DNA of 38,843 bases from assembly GCA_031258305.1 (NCBI GenBank), contig JAIRNA010000074.1:1-38843 (forward strand), read 5' to 3'. Under the pieces are notes generated by a model. The model did not search any database. It had not been told where the DNA came from and saw only the letters and a program-made list of their open reading frames with translations. Position numbers and translations under genes: made by a program. Of the stretch, positions 1 through 8,248 are shown in pieces (the stretch's first letter is position 1; each line of letters begins with the position of its first letter). This stretch comes from Treponema sp. GTDB lineage: Bacteria > Spirochaetota > Spirochaetia > Treponematales > Breznakiellaceae.

Positions 1-28
1 TGTTTTTATATGCTGTTTTTATTTATTA

Positions 29-169
29 GAGTTGTTCAACAACTGAAGTTATTGAACAATTTCCGCTAAAAAACGGGCGGATTTGGCGTATTTTTGCAAA
101 AAATACGCCAAATCCGCGAAACTTGTGAGACTTGTGAGACAACCAACCGGGTTGTTGAACAAGTCCAAT
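29..169. repeat. Modular three-hairpin repeat, copy 1
   Basis: This intergenic block matches a second block at 15281-15412 at both ends (GAGTTGTTC at the start, GAACAAGTCCAAT at the end). It holds three inverted repeats. The first is TTGTTCAACAAC against GTTATTGAACAA and is slightly imperfect. The second is a perfect 19-bp stem at 77-95 and 99-117. The third pairs ACTTGT and ACAACC with GGTTGT and ACAAGT around 129-165, with a mismatched middle. The two ends are shared by both copies while the central stem differs completely in sequence. No transposase is attached. It lies upstream of larC and may be a REP- or MITE-like element; function unknown. Confidence 0.75.
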
Positions 170-304
170 AAAGGCGGACTCAGGAAATTCCGGTTGAGTC
201 TCCCGGTTGGCGCCGGAGAAAATAGCCAATTATTTATTTGTAACAAATTACGCAAACACAATGCTTTCCAAAGATGAAAAGCAAAGAAGATAAGGAAAAT
301 AGAA

Positions 305-1552
305 ATGAAAACATTGCATTTTGACTGTTTCGCCGGCATTTCCGGCGATATGACGCTAGGCGCTCTGGTTGATCTCGGCGTTGATCCCGAATATCTCAAA
401 GCGGAACTCGCCAAACTCAATCTTGACGGCTGGAAACTGGATTTTGTCAAGGAGCGAAGAGGCGGAATAACCGGACTCCACGCCGTAGTTGACCTTGACG
501 GCGATACGAGCCATATCGCCGATGATGAGGATCGCCGCCACCACGGAGACGATCATGGTCATCATCACTGCGGACACGATCACGCGCGCGCGCATGATCA
601 CACGCATCATGTTCACCGGCGATGGACGGATATACGCCTCCTCATCGCGCGCTCTGACATTGCCGAAGGCGCAAAAACCCGCGCATTGGACATTTTTACG
701 AGAATAGCCGAAGCCGAATCGAAGGTTCACGATACGCCGGTTGAAGATGTGGCGTTCCACGAAGTGGGCGCGCTTGATTCCATTATTGACATTGTGGGCG
801 CCGCCATCTGCCTTGATTTCCTGAAACCGGACAGGATAACCTGCGGCGAGGTTGAGCTTGGCGGGGGCGTTGTGCGCTGCGCCCATGGGACGCTGCCCGT
901 GCCCGCGCCTGCGACCCAGCTTCTCGTTCGGGGCATGCCGGTTGCGACGGGCGGATTTGACAAGGAAATGACCACCCCGACCGGCGCGGCTATTCTCGCG
1001 GCTTCGGTCGACGAGTTTATCACAACGGCGCGTTTTTGGGAGCTGCGGACAGGCTGCGGTATAGGTACGCGGAACATGGAGCGCCCCAATTTCCTGCGGG
1101 TTTCCCTGCGTGAAGAGGCGGGCGAAGCCGCGCCATGGAAAACGGAAACTCTCACCCTTGTTGAGGCGGCCATTGACGACATGACCGGCGAGGCGTTTGG
1201 CTTCCTGATGGAGAGCCTCTTTGAGGCGGGCGCGCTTGATGTCACCCTTTCCCCGTGCGTCATGAAGAAGTCCAGACCCGGAACCATTGTCTCAATTCTC
1301 GCCAATGCGGAGCGCCTTGATTCGGTGCGGCGCACTCTTTTCCACCGCTCTTCGACCATAGGGTTTCGGGAAACGGAAGCGCGGCGCCTTTACCTCGAAA
1401 GGCGCGAGGAAATCCAACACGGCGAATTCGGCGCGGCGCGGGTGAAAACCGCGTTCTGGGACGGAGAGCCGCTTCGCGCCAAGATGGAGGCTGACGACCG
1501 CGCCCGTATTGCGCGGGAGAAAAACTGTGCGCTTGATCAGGCGGCGCATTGA
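305..1552 (+). CDS. larC: LarC-type nickel-insertion protein (nickel-pincer cofactor synthesis)
   Basis: LarC is a CTP-dependent cyclometallase that inserts nickel into pyridinium-3,5-bisthiocarboxylic acid mononucleotide, making the cofactor of lactate racemase and related LarA-like enzymes. The 415-residue protein has the family N-terminus FDCFAGISGDMTLGAL at about residues 5-20. A His-rich stretch at about 78-104, with many His and Asp, is a plausible nickel-binding or storage segment. The C-terminal domain is complete in the same frame, unlike the split larC1/larC2 form known in Lactobacillus. The start follows an AAGGAAA ribosome-binding site about 9 bases upstream. No larA, larB or larE lies in the window, so the enzyme it serves cannot be named. 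The family call is firm; the exact role is by homology. Confidence 0.9.
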   Translation: MKTLHFDCFAGISGDMTLGALVDLGVDPEYLKAELAKLNLDGWKLDFVKERRGGITGLHAVVDLDGDTSHIADDEDRRHHGDDHGHHHCGHDHARAHDHTHHVHRRWTDIRLLIARSDIAEGAKTRALDIFTRIAEAESKVHDTPVEDVAFHEVGALDSIIDIVGAAICLDFLKPDRITCGEVELGGGVVRCAHGTLPVPAPATQLLVRGMPVATGGFDKEMTTPTGAAILAASVDEFITTARFWELRTGCGIGTRNMERPNFLRVSLREEAGEAAPWKTETLTLVEAAIDDMTGEAFGFLMESLFEAGALDVTLSPCVMKKSRPGTIVSILANAERLDSVRRTLFHRSSTIGFRETEARRLYLERREEIQHGEFGAARVKTAFWDGEPLRAKMEADDRARIAREKNCALDQAAH

Positions 1553-1701
1553 GATTTTCAGAAATCCCCATTGCTTTTCCTGGTGCATTTAATTATATTA
1601 GTAATTGGTTTGTTTCAAACCAGTTTTGAAACAGGCATGGGAAAAAGCGGTTAAGTCCACCGGCAACCGCCTGCTTTTCCACTTAAATCTAAGGAACCTT
1701 C

Positions 1702-2256
1702 ATGAAGGATGATAGACAAAATAGATGTAAAATTCGTTCCACAACTGTTTTGGCGGTGCGCAAAGACGGAAAAGTAGCCTTAGCCGGAGACGGGCAGGTT
1801 ACAATGGGCGAAACCGTGATGAAAAACAACGCCCGGAAAGTGCGGCGCATCATGGACGGAAAGGTGCTGTGCGGCTTTGCGGGAGCCACCGCCGATGCAT
1901 TCACCTTGTTTGACCTCTTTGAGGCAAAACTTAAAGAGTATTCGGGCGATCTCCTGCGCGCCGCAGTGGAGCTTGCCAAAGACTGGCGCACGGACAGGAA
2001 TCTGAGACGGCTTGAAGCGTTGCTCCTTGTGGCGGACAAAAGCAAAACGCTGCTCATTTCCGGCACCGGCGATGTGATAGAGCCGGCGGAAAACGCCCTT
2101 GCAATCGGTTCCGGCGGGAACTACGCATACGCGGCGGCACTCGCCTATCTTGAGAGCAGCTCTTTTTCCGCCGCTGAAATAGCGAAAAAAAGCCTTGCCA
2201 TAGCGGGAAACATCTGCATCTACACTAACACCAACATTGTTGTGGAAGAACTATAG
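1702..2256 (+). CDS. hslV: ATP-dependent protease peptidase subunit HslV
   Basis: HslV is the proteasome-like threonine peptidase of the cytosolic HslUV protease, which degrades unfolded proteins handed over by HslU. The 184-residue protein aligns over its whole length with the family: [52 protein letters not shown] and [15 protein letters not shown] are all visible. The catalytic Thr should be Thr14, in the sequence RSTTVLAV, so this start implies a 13-residue propeptide that must be removed; E. coli HslV starts directly as Met-Thr-Thr. A shorter start is not available close to the Thr in this frame. The gene ends 8 bases before hslU, so the two form an operon. Confidence 0.95.
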   Translation: MKDDRQNRCKIRSTTVLAVRKDGKVALAGDGQVTMGETVMKNNARKVRRIMDGKVLCGFAGATADAFTLFDLFEAKLKEYSGDLLRAAVELAKDWRTDRNLRRLEALLLVADKSKTLLISGTGDVIEPAENALAIGSGGNYAYAAALAYLESSSFSAAEIAKKSLAIAGNICIYTNTNIVVEEL

Positions 2257-2264
2257 GAGAAAAA

Positions 2265-3800
2265 ATGAGCGACGTAAAATCCAGCAGGCAAAACAACGCC
2301 ACCTTTGACAAATTGACGCCAAAAGAAATAGTCGCGGAGCTTGACAAATACATCGTGGGGCAAAAGAAAGCCAAACGCGCGGTCGCGGTGGCGCTGAGAA
2401 ACCGCATCCGCAGGCTCAAGTTGGATGATGAAATAAAGGAAGATATAACCCCGAAAAACATCCTGATGATCGGGCCTACAGGCGTTGGGAAAACCGAGAT
2501 TGCGCGGCGGCTTGCAAAACTCGCGGGATCTCCGTTTATCAAGGTGGAAGCCACCAAGTATACGGAAGTCGGTTATGTGGGCAGGGACGTTGAATCCATG
2601 GTACGCGATCTCATGGCGGCGGGCGTCGCTATGGTGAAGCAGGAGATGCAGGAGTTTGTGGTCGCCGACGCTGAAAAGAGAACCGAGGATGCGTTGCTTG
2701 AGTTGCTCTTTCCCCACAAAAAGCGCAAGGAATCAAGAAAAGCCGGCGGGCCCATTGTACGTCCGGTCGGCGCGTTTTCCTTTAACAATGACGGGTCCGA
2801 AGTCCCGGGAGCTTCCATCATGGGAACGGCGATTCAGGTGGGCATTCCGATTTTTGACAAGAAAACCGCAAAAGAAGACCTCCAACCGGCGGAAGAGCCG
2901 GCGCATGACAACCCCGCGGATCAGGCGACGCGGGAAAAGTTGCGAGAAATGCTCCGATCCGGCAAAATGGAAGATAATATCGTGGAAATCACCGTAAACC
3001 AGAATTTCCAGTTTCCCGGCATAGAGGCTATGGGAGGCGGGCTTGAAGACCTTGAGTCAAGCCTTTCCGGTGTTTTCAGCGCCTTTGGCGGCGGACAAAA
3101 GCGCAAGCGCGTCAGCGTAGCCCGCGCCCGCGAAATCATCATGGCTGAAGAGACCGACAAGCTCATCGACCGCGAGCGGGTAAGCGATGAAGCCCGGCAA
3201 CGGGTTGAACAGACCGGCATCATTTTCATTGACGAGATTGACAAGATCGCCGTAAAAGGCGAGCGGGGCGGCGGACAGGATGTATCCCGCGAGGGCGTAC
3301 AACGCGACATCCTCCCGATTGTGGAAGGCGCTACGGTCAACACCAAGTGGGGGCAGGTCAACACGGATCATATCCTCTTCATCGCGGCGGGTGCGTTCAA
3401 CATCAGCAAGCCTTCGGACTTGATTCCCGAATTGCAGGGGCGCTTCCCGCTTCGGGTGGAGCTTGACGCCTTGGACAAAGACGACTTTCTGCGCATCCTC
3501 ACCGAGCCGAAAAACGCCCTTACCAAACAGTACCGCGAACTCCTCGGAACCGAAAGCGTCGAGATTGAATTCACCGCTGATGCCGTTGAACATCTTGCGG
3601 AACTCGCCGCCGAGGTCAACAACCGCCTTGAGAACATTGGCGCGCGCAGACTTCATACCATCATGGAAGCGCTTCTGGATGAGCTTTCCTTTAATGCGCC
3701 GGATATCGCGCCCACACACGTGGTCATCGACAAGGGCTATGTAAATGAAAAACTCGTGGATCTGGTGAAAGATCAAGATTTTGGAAGGTATATACTATAA
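2265..3800 (+). CDS. hslU: HslU, ATPase subunit of the HslUV protease
   Basis: HslU is the AAA+ unfoldase ring that caps HslV, unfolds substrates and opens the peptidase. The 511-residue protein shows Walker A (GPTGVGKTE, residues 70-78), the pore loop GYVG (103-106), Walker B IIFIDEIDKIA and the sensor-region segment HILFIAAGAFNISKPSDLIPELQGRFP. It ends in DQDFGRYIL, the conserved hydrophobic C-terminal tail that docks into HslV. The I-domain contains a long acidic and charged insertion between roughly residues 150 and 215, normal for long members. An AGGAG site precedes the ATG. The stop is followed by GGAGGG and an ATG at 3812 that opens only a 19-codon frame, possibly the stump of a lost third operon gene. 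Confidence 0.96.
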   Translation: MSDVKSSRQNNATFDKLTPKEIVAELDKYIVGQKKAKRAVAVALRNRIRRLKLDDEIKEDITPKNILMIGPTGVGKTEIARRLAKLAGSPFIKVEATKYTEVGYVGRDVESMVRDLMAAGVAMVKQEMQEFVVADAEKRTEDALLELLFPHKKRKESRKAGGPIVRPVGAFSFNNDGSEVPGASIMGTAIQVGIPIFDKKTAKEDLQPAEEPAHDNPADQATREKLREMLRSGKMEDNIVEITVNQNFQFPGIEAMGGGLEDLESSLSGVFSAFGGGQKRKRVSVARAREIIMAEETDKLIDRERVSDEARQRVEQTGIIFIDEIDKIAVKGERGGGQDVSREGVQRDILPIVEGATVNTKWGQVNTDHILFIAAGAFNISKPSDLIPELQGRFPLRVELDALDKDDFLRILTEPKNALTKQYRELLGTESVEIEFTADAVEHLAELAAEVNNRLENIGARRLHTIMEALLDELSFNAPDIAPTHVVIDKGYVNEKLVDLVKDQDFGRYIL

Positions 3801-3820
3801 GCGGAGGGAACATGTGGTTG

Positions 3821-3863
3821 CGACAAACCGCGCAAACGGCGCAATGCCAAGCGTGGTTTGTCG
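3821..3863 (+). other. Inverted repeat after hslU
   Basis: Perfect 9-bp arms CGACAAACC (3821-3829) and GGTTTGTCG (3855-3863) lie just after the hslU stop, within the 19-codon frame opened at 3812. There is no T-run after the right arm, so it is a poor intrinsic terminator. It may still stabilise the 3' end of the hslVU transcript. Confidence 0.4.
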
Positions 3864-3955
3864 TCCAATAACCGGTCTTCCCGCCGGGGTTCAGGTTTGC
3901 CTATTCCCCCGTCGCCGTATGTTGTCAAGGCCGCGATCATAGCGGTTTGCTCGCT

Positions 3956-4800
3956 CTACAGCGGCGTCCTTGCCGCCGTTAGATGAAATTCTCGTCTGGC
4001 GTCTCGATTTCGCCGTTCAGGGCGAATATGTCCACGATGGCGGCGATCTTGTGCAGGGCGGCTCAGATTTTTGAGGCTTTTACGGGTCCAATGCGCTCCA
4101 TGTCTTCTTTGAGCATGGTGACATCCTGTTTTCCATGTTTTTGAACACCTTGTACCGGGTTGCTTCGGGGGCGTTTTTTGAAGGGCAGACAAAGAGCGAA
4201 GGCGTCGAGTTTGCGGAGGTTTTTTGTAGGTCCCGGTCGTCGAGGCGGTTTAACAGGGTGATGTCTTTTCCGGCGGCGGGGGCTTTTTGATGATGAGTTT
4301 GCCGCTTTCTTCCTCTCTTTTTATGAATATACCGGCGGACTGGCGGGAGGGAGCCGGAGGACTTGCGCCGTTTTGCCGTCATAGGAGATTTTCTTATGGT
4401 TGAGGCGCGCGGGCAGATTGCTTTTACGGCTCCGGCTTCGCGCAAAAGGTTGAACGAGATTTTTGCGTCGCCCTGCCACAGGCAGGGCAATACACGGAAC
4501 AGAGGCGGCTTGTATTCGTGATGTTCCGGTTGATCGCTTCGCTTTTTTCTCGCTCATGGTTTCTTTTTCTTCTTTATATTTGGAATGTTTTTGTTGAGCG
4601 GCTTTCACAGAAACCGCTCTTCTCTATCTTCTTTTCAAGGACTTTGAGGGTTTTTACCAGCTTCTGTTTCAGGGCGTTTTCGAGCGCCGCCCGCAGGTTG
4701 ACGGACTGGATCAACGGCGGCGTCCCCTGCGGCGCGGTACGGGGCGGCGTTCCGCGCTTGTTCCGCCGCTCCGGTTATTTCCGCAACGCAAATTTTTTTT
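3956..4800 (-). pseudogene. Degraded coding region, family not recognised
   Basis: No intact gene fills this ~0.85 kb, but the minus strand reads like protein in alternating frames. From high to low coordinates these include LRAALENALKQKLVKTLKVL, then ISYDGKTAQVLRLPPASPPV, then AAGKDITLLNRLDDRDLQK, and finally a stretch around 3985-4200 with LRKLDAFALC, DVTMLKEDMERIGPVKAS and IAAIVDIFALNGEIETPDEN, interrupted by stops. The pieces keep the same order and direction, which suggests one gene broken by several frameshifts and stops. I cannot assign it to a family. The plus-strand frame 4518-4844 across it looks like an antisense shadow. The 200 bases after it (4850-5040) show nothing I can name. 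Confidence 0.4.
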
Positions 4801-5043
4801 TTATCATGTCATCGGTATGCGAAATTTTGAAATGGCAACTTTGAAAGAGCCGCGAGACCAGAAAGACGCAATAAAGAACCTGAACGGCTTCAAGAGCGGC
4901 GGCGTCCGCGCCGCCGTTGCGTGTATAAAAAAATATACAAGGTTGGTAAATTATATAAGTTGTCCTCCTCTTTGTCTATTCCGATTTTTTGCGCTATAGC
5001 AGCTTGGCATAGAAATCAGAATTAATAACTCCAAGATTGGAGT

Positions 5044-5772
5044 TTGGAACCCGGAAACCGGAGTTATAACCGCCGGCAACGGAGTTGTAAAGTTCAAAAA
5101 CGAAGTTTTGATCTTGGAAACATCAATAACCGGACGCTGGAGAAAAAGCGGTATATGGAAGGCATTAACGGCAAGCGAAGCGATTTATATATCTTCCTTG
5201 TTGGAGCGGTAAAAAAGATACAATCTAAAATGTTTGCCGCGGAAGATGTCAAAAGGCATTTGCTTAAAACAAACGCCCGTCTCTTCAAAAAATACCGGAA
5301 GATTTTAACGCGCTTAAATGTAATGTTATTTGAGGCGGTTCCAAAACGCGAACTACATTCGAGTTGGTTTTGGAACAGGCTCACTTATAAATTATATCAT
5401 GCGGCGGACTATGACGTTCCTCAAACAAGGGAACGTGCTTTTATTGTTGGCGCGCGGGAAGACATAATGCCGTTTGCGCCGCCGCCTTCGTGTGAAAAAT
5501 ATATTAGCGTAAAAGAGGCGAGCGGCGACCTTGACCCGCGCCCTCCTGATGAAGCGTTCAGCCATATCTGAAATTATGCGAACAAAAGTACAAGCAGGAC
5601 GCCCGGATATTAATCGCCGGACGCCACGGTGACATTCAATTTCATTATTCATTGCCGCGCAGTATTTTTATGCCCGAGTCGGCGCGCGCATTCAGTCCTT
5701 TCCCGATACGTTTTTATTTCAATGAAAGTTACACGGAACAGATCGGCAGAGCTGACTTATCACGGCGTAATC
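5044..5772 (+). pseudogene. Cytosine-C5 DNA methyltransferase remnant (Dcm-like)
   Basis: The clearest piece, about 5385-5545, reads LYHAADYDVPQTRERAFIVG and then FAPPPSCEKYISVKEASGDL, which match the motif VIII region of DNA cytosine-C5 methyltransferases. Upstream, MFAAEDVKRHLL (about 5230) resembles the motif IV-adjacent PKMFVAENVKGLL segment, and in another frame EDFNALKCNV follows. Downstream, in yet another frame, MPESARAFSPFP and FYFNESYTEQIGRA (about 5667-5760) match the motif IX-X region. The Pro-Cys catalytic motif is not visible. At least two frameshifts and a stop at 5569-5571 separate the pieces, so the gene is dead. The segment 5040-5210, with NPETGVITAGNGVVKF in one frame, is not a recognised methyltransferase part. 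Confidence 0.7.
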
Positions 5773-6031
5773 TGTCATCAGGCGCGGGATTTATTTTCCG
5801 CCGGCAGCGCCGCCAAAAACAGCGTGTCAAAAAATAGCTTGAAAAAGCGGATGCGTTGGCGCGTGATTGGACACTCAAAAAGCCTCTTTTTGAATTGTGA
5901 CGGGAATGAAAGCGAGGGTGGACAAAAAGGGGATGGCAGACCAAAGGCGCGGGATTTGTTCCTTCGCATGGGCGTCAATCCCTGTGGGGGCGCCATTGCT
6001 ACATACGCAAAAAACAGGTATACTTAAGCGC

Positions 6032-8083
6032 ATGGATTCATCTATATCAGACAATAACGAAGAGAGAAAAGAGATTCTAAGACAATTCGCCCATGACGCG
6101 CCGCTTGAACCCGGCGTGTACCTGTGGCGGGACGAAGAAAACAATGTCATTTATGTGGGCAAAGCGAAAGCGTTGCGCTACCGGCTTTCGTCGTATTTTT
6201 CCGGTGAAAAAGACCTCAAAACCGCCGCGCTCATCAAACGCGCCGAACGTATTGAAACCATCATCGTTGCGAATGAGTACGAAGCGCTTCTCCTTGAGAA
6301 CACGCTCATCAAACAACATTCGCCCAAGTACAACATCAATCTTAAAGACGGGAAAACCTATCCTGTCATTCGGATAACCTCGGAGGAATTCCCCCGTGTG
6401 TTCAAGACGCGCTATATTGTCGAAGACGGCTCCCTGTATTTTGGACCTTTCACCAATTTGCAAGCCATAGAGACCTTGATGGCTATGGCGGAAAAACTCT
6501 TTTATCTGCGCAAGTGCCGCGTGTTCCGCAAAAGGGACAATCCATGCATGTATTATCATATAAAAAGGTGCCGCGCGCCGTGTTGCGGCAAAATATCAGC
6601 CTGCGATTACAGGGCGTATGTCAAACAGGTGGAGAAAATACTGTCCGGCGACACCGCCGAACTCATCATCGACCTTACCAAAAGCATGCATGAGGCCGCC
6701 GCCGCGCTCGATTTTGAACGCGCTTCCGAGTTGCGGGATAATATGCGGGCCATTGAGTCGATCCAAGACAGCGCCGATTCCATGGTGGTTGATATGAACG
6801 AAAATGCGCGGGATTACATTGCAAGCGTGAGCGAGGGCGTACTCGCCACCTTCACCGTATTCTCCATGCGGGGCGGCAAAATGATAGGCCGGGAGCTTTT
6901 CCGCACCCGTTCCGCGGCGGACGAGGAAGAATCGGTTGAGACTTTTCTCATGTCGTATTACAACCCTGCTGTTCCGCCGCCTTCAGCCATTTACATTGAG
7001 ACGCTCAACAGTGGAAATGGCTCTGCCGACGGCAGATCCGGTTGTAGAGCTGGCGGCGATTCCCTCAAGAAATGGTTTATCGAGACTTTTGGATATGCGC
7101 CGTCGATACAGGGAGCGGATGACAAGCATCATGCGGCAGTGCTTGCTATGGCGCGGCAGAATGCGCAGGAAGACCTGCGGAAACGGCTCAAGGAGCGCGG
7201 CGCTGGACCTGCGCTTGAAGAGACGATGCGGGCGTTGCGCCTCAAGCGGCTGCCGGTACGGATCGAAGGATTTGACATCGCCCAGCTTGAGGGCAAACAT
7301 CCGGTCGCGTCCCTCATTTCTTTCAAAAATGGCGTCCCTGACCGCAAGAATTACCGTATTTTCAAACTGCGCACTGTAATCGGCATTGTGGACGATTTTG
7401 CCGCCATGCGGGAAGCCGTGCATCGCCGTTATTCCAGACTCGTACGCGAGGGCAAGGACATGCCCGACCTCATACTCATTGACGGCGGACTTGGGCAGGT
7501 AAACGCCGCCCTGAGCGTACTTGACGAGTTGGGCGTTGATTGCGATATTGCCGGGCTTGCCAAACGGGACGAGGAATTGTGGCTTCCAGAATCGTCCGAA
7601 CCGGTTCGTCTTTCAAAACGTTCCGAGGCTCTCAAATTATTGCAGTTTGTGCGTGATGAGACGCACCGGTTCGCCACTTCGTTCAACCAAAAGTTGCGTT
7701 CGGAAACCCTCTGTTTTTCCGTGCTTGAAAGCGTCGCGGGCATAGGAGCGAAAAAGGCGGCCGCTATTATGAAGTCCTTTCTAAGCCTTGAGCGCGTCGC
7801 CGCCGCCTCAGTGGAGGTAATCGCCGAAACATGCGGCATAAAGCCGGATCTGGCTAACGCGGTAAAGACGGCGGCTTCCTTGTCGCTGGCTGACAGTAAG
7901 GCGGCAAAAAAACGGCTTGCGTCCGGCGACGGCAGGTTCAAGCCGAAAGCCGCCGCCGCAAGCAACGCTGTTACGCGGCTGACCGGCGCGTTATTGGCGG
8001 CTGAAGCCGCAGCTGAAAGCGAACCGGATTATTTCACGGCGCCTTCGCCGGAAGGCGAGCGGTCAAAAGGAGATCAGCATTAA
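6032..8083 (+). CDS. uvrC: UvrABC system subunit C, excinuclease UvrC
   Basis: UvrC makes the two incisions around bulky DNA lesions after UvrA and UvrB have found them. The 683-residue protein has the GIY-YIG nuclease domain at the N-terminus (PGVYLWRDEENNVIYVGKAK, residues 27-46), a C-rich linker (CRVFRKRDNPCMYYHIKRCRAPCCG), and a UVR domain that contacts UvrB (FERASELRDNMRAIES). The RNase H-like C-terminal nuclease follows (IEGFDIAQLEGKHPVASLIS, DLILIDGGLGQVNAAL). A helix-hairpin-helix (SVAGIGAKKAAAIMKSF) and an Ala-rich extension of about 60 residues complete it. The ATG at 6032 starts where homology begins; the frame is open 45 codons further upstream without homology. The ribosome-binding site is weak. 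The Ala/Lys-rich tail is longer than usual. Confidence 0.95.
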   Translation: MDSSISDNNEERKEILRQFAHDAPLEPGVYLWRDEENNVIYVGKAKALRYRLSSYFSGEKDLKTAALIKRAERIETIIVANEYEALLLENTLIKQHSPKYNINLKDGKTYPVIRITSEEFPRVFKTRYIVEDGSLYFGPFTNLQAIETLMAMAEKLFYLRKCRVFRKRDNPCMYYHIKRCRAPCCGKISACDYRAYVKQVEKILSGDTAELIIDLTKSMHEAAAALDFERASELRDNMRAIESIQDSADSMVVDMNENARDYIASVSEGVLATFTVFSMRGGKMIGRELFRTRSAADEEESVETFLMSYYNPAVPPPSAIYIETLNSGNGSADGRSGCRAGGDSLKKWFIETFGYAPSIQGADDKHHAAVLAMARQNAQEDLRKRLKERGAGPALEETMRALRLKRLPVRIEGFDIAQLEGKHPVASLISFKNGVPDRKNYRIFKLRTVIGIVDDFAAMREAVHRRYSRLVREGKDMPDLILIDGGLGQVNAALSVLDELGVDCDIAGLAKRDEELWLPESSEPVRLSKRSEALKLLQFVRDETHRFATSFNQKLRSETLCFSVLESVAGIGAKKAAAIMKSFLSLERVAAASVEVIAETCGIKPDLANAVKTAASLSLADSKAAKKRLASGDGRFKPKAAAASNAVTRLTGALLAAEAAAESEPDYFTAPSPEGERSKGDQH

Positions 8084-8248
8084 TTTTATTGAGGCGTTGC
8101 AAAGCGCATTCCGTGTACGCTGCGGTTGCGCCGGACTATGCTTTTCAACCTCGCGAGGTCTTCCGGCGAATTGGCGTCAGTTGCGGTCGCGTTCGCCAGA
8201 ATCGTCCGCTTTATGCGGAGCCGGCGCATAGCGCCGGAGAAGAGAAAT

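Noticed and set aside
1553-1701. Possible regulatory palindrome GTTTCAA/TTGAAAC upstream of hslV
   Set aside because: A 7-bp inverted repeat in AT-rich DNA; too weak to call without conservation.
4518-4844. Plus-strand frame of 108 codons
   Set aside because: It runs antisense to protein-like minus-strand fragments and has Phe/Arg-rich composition typical of a shadow frame.
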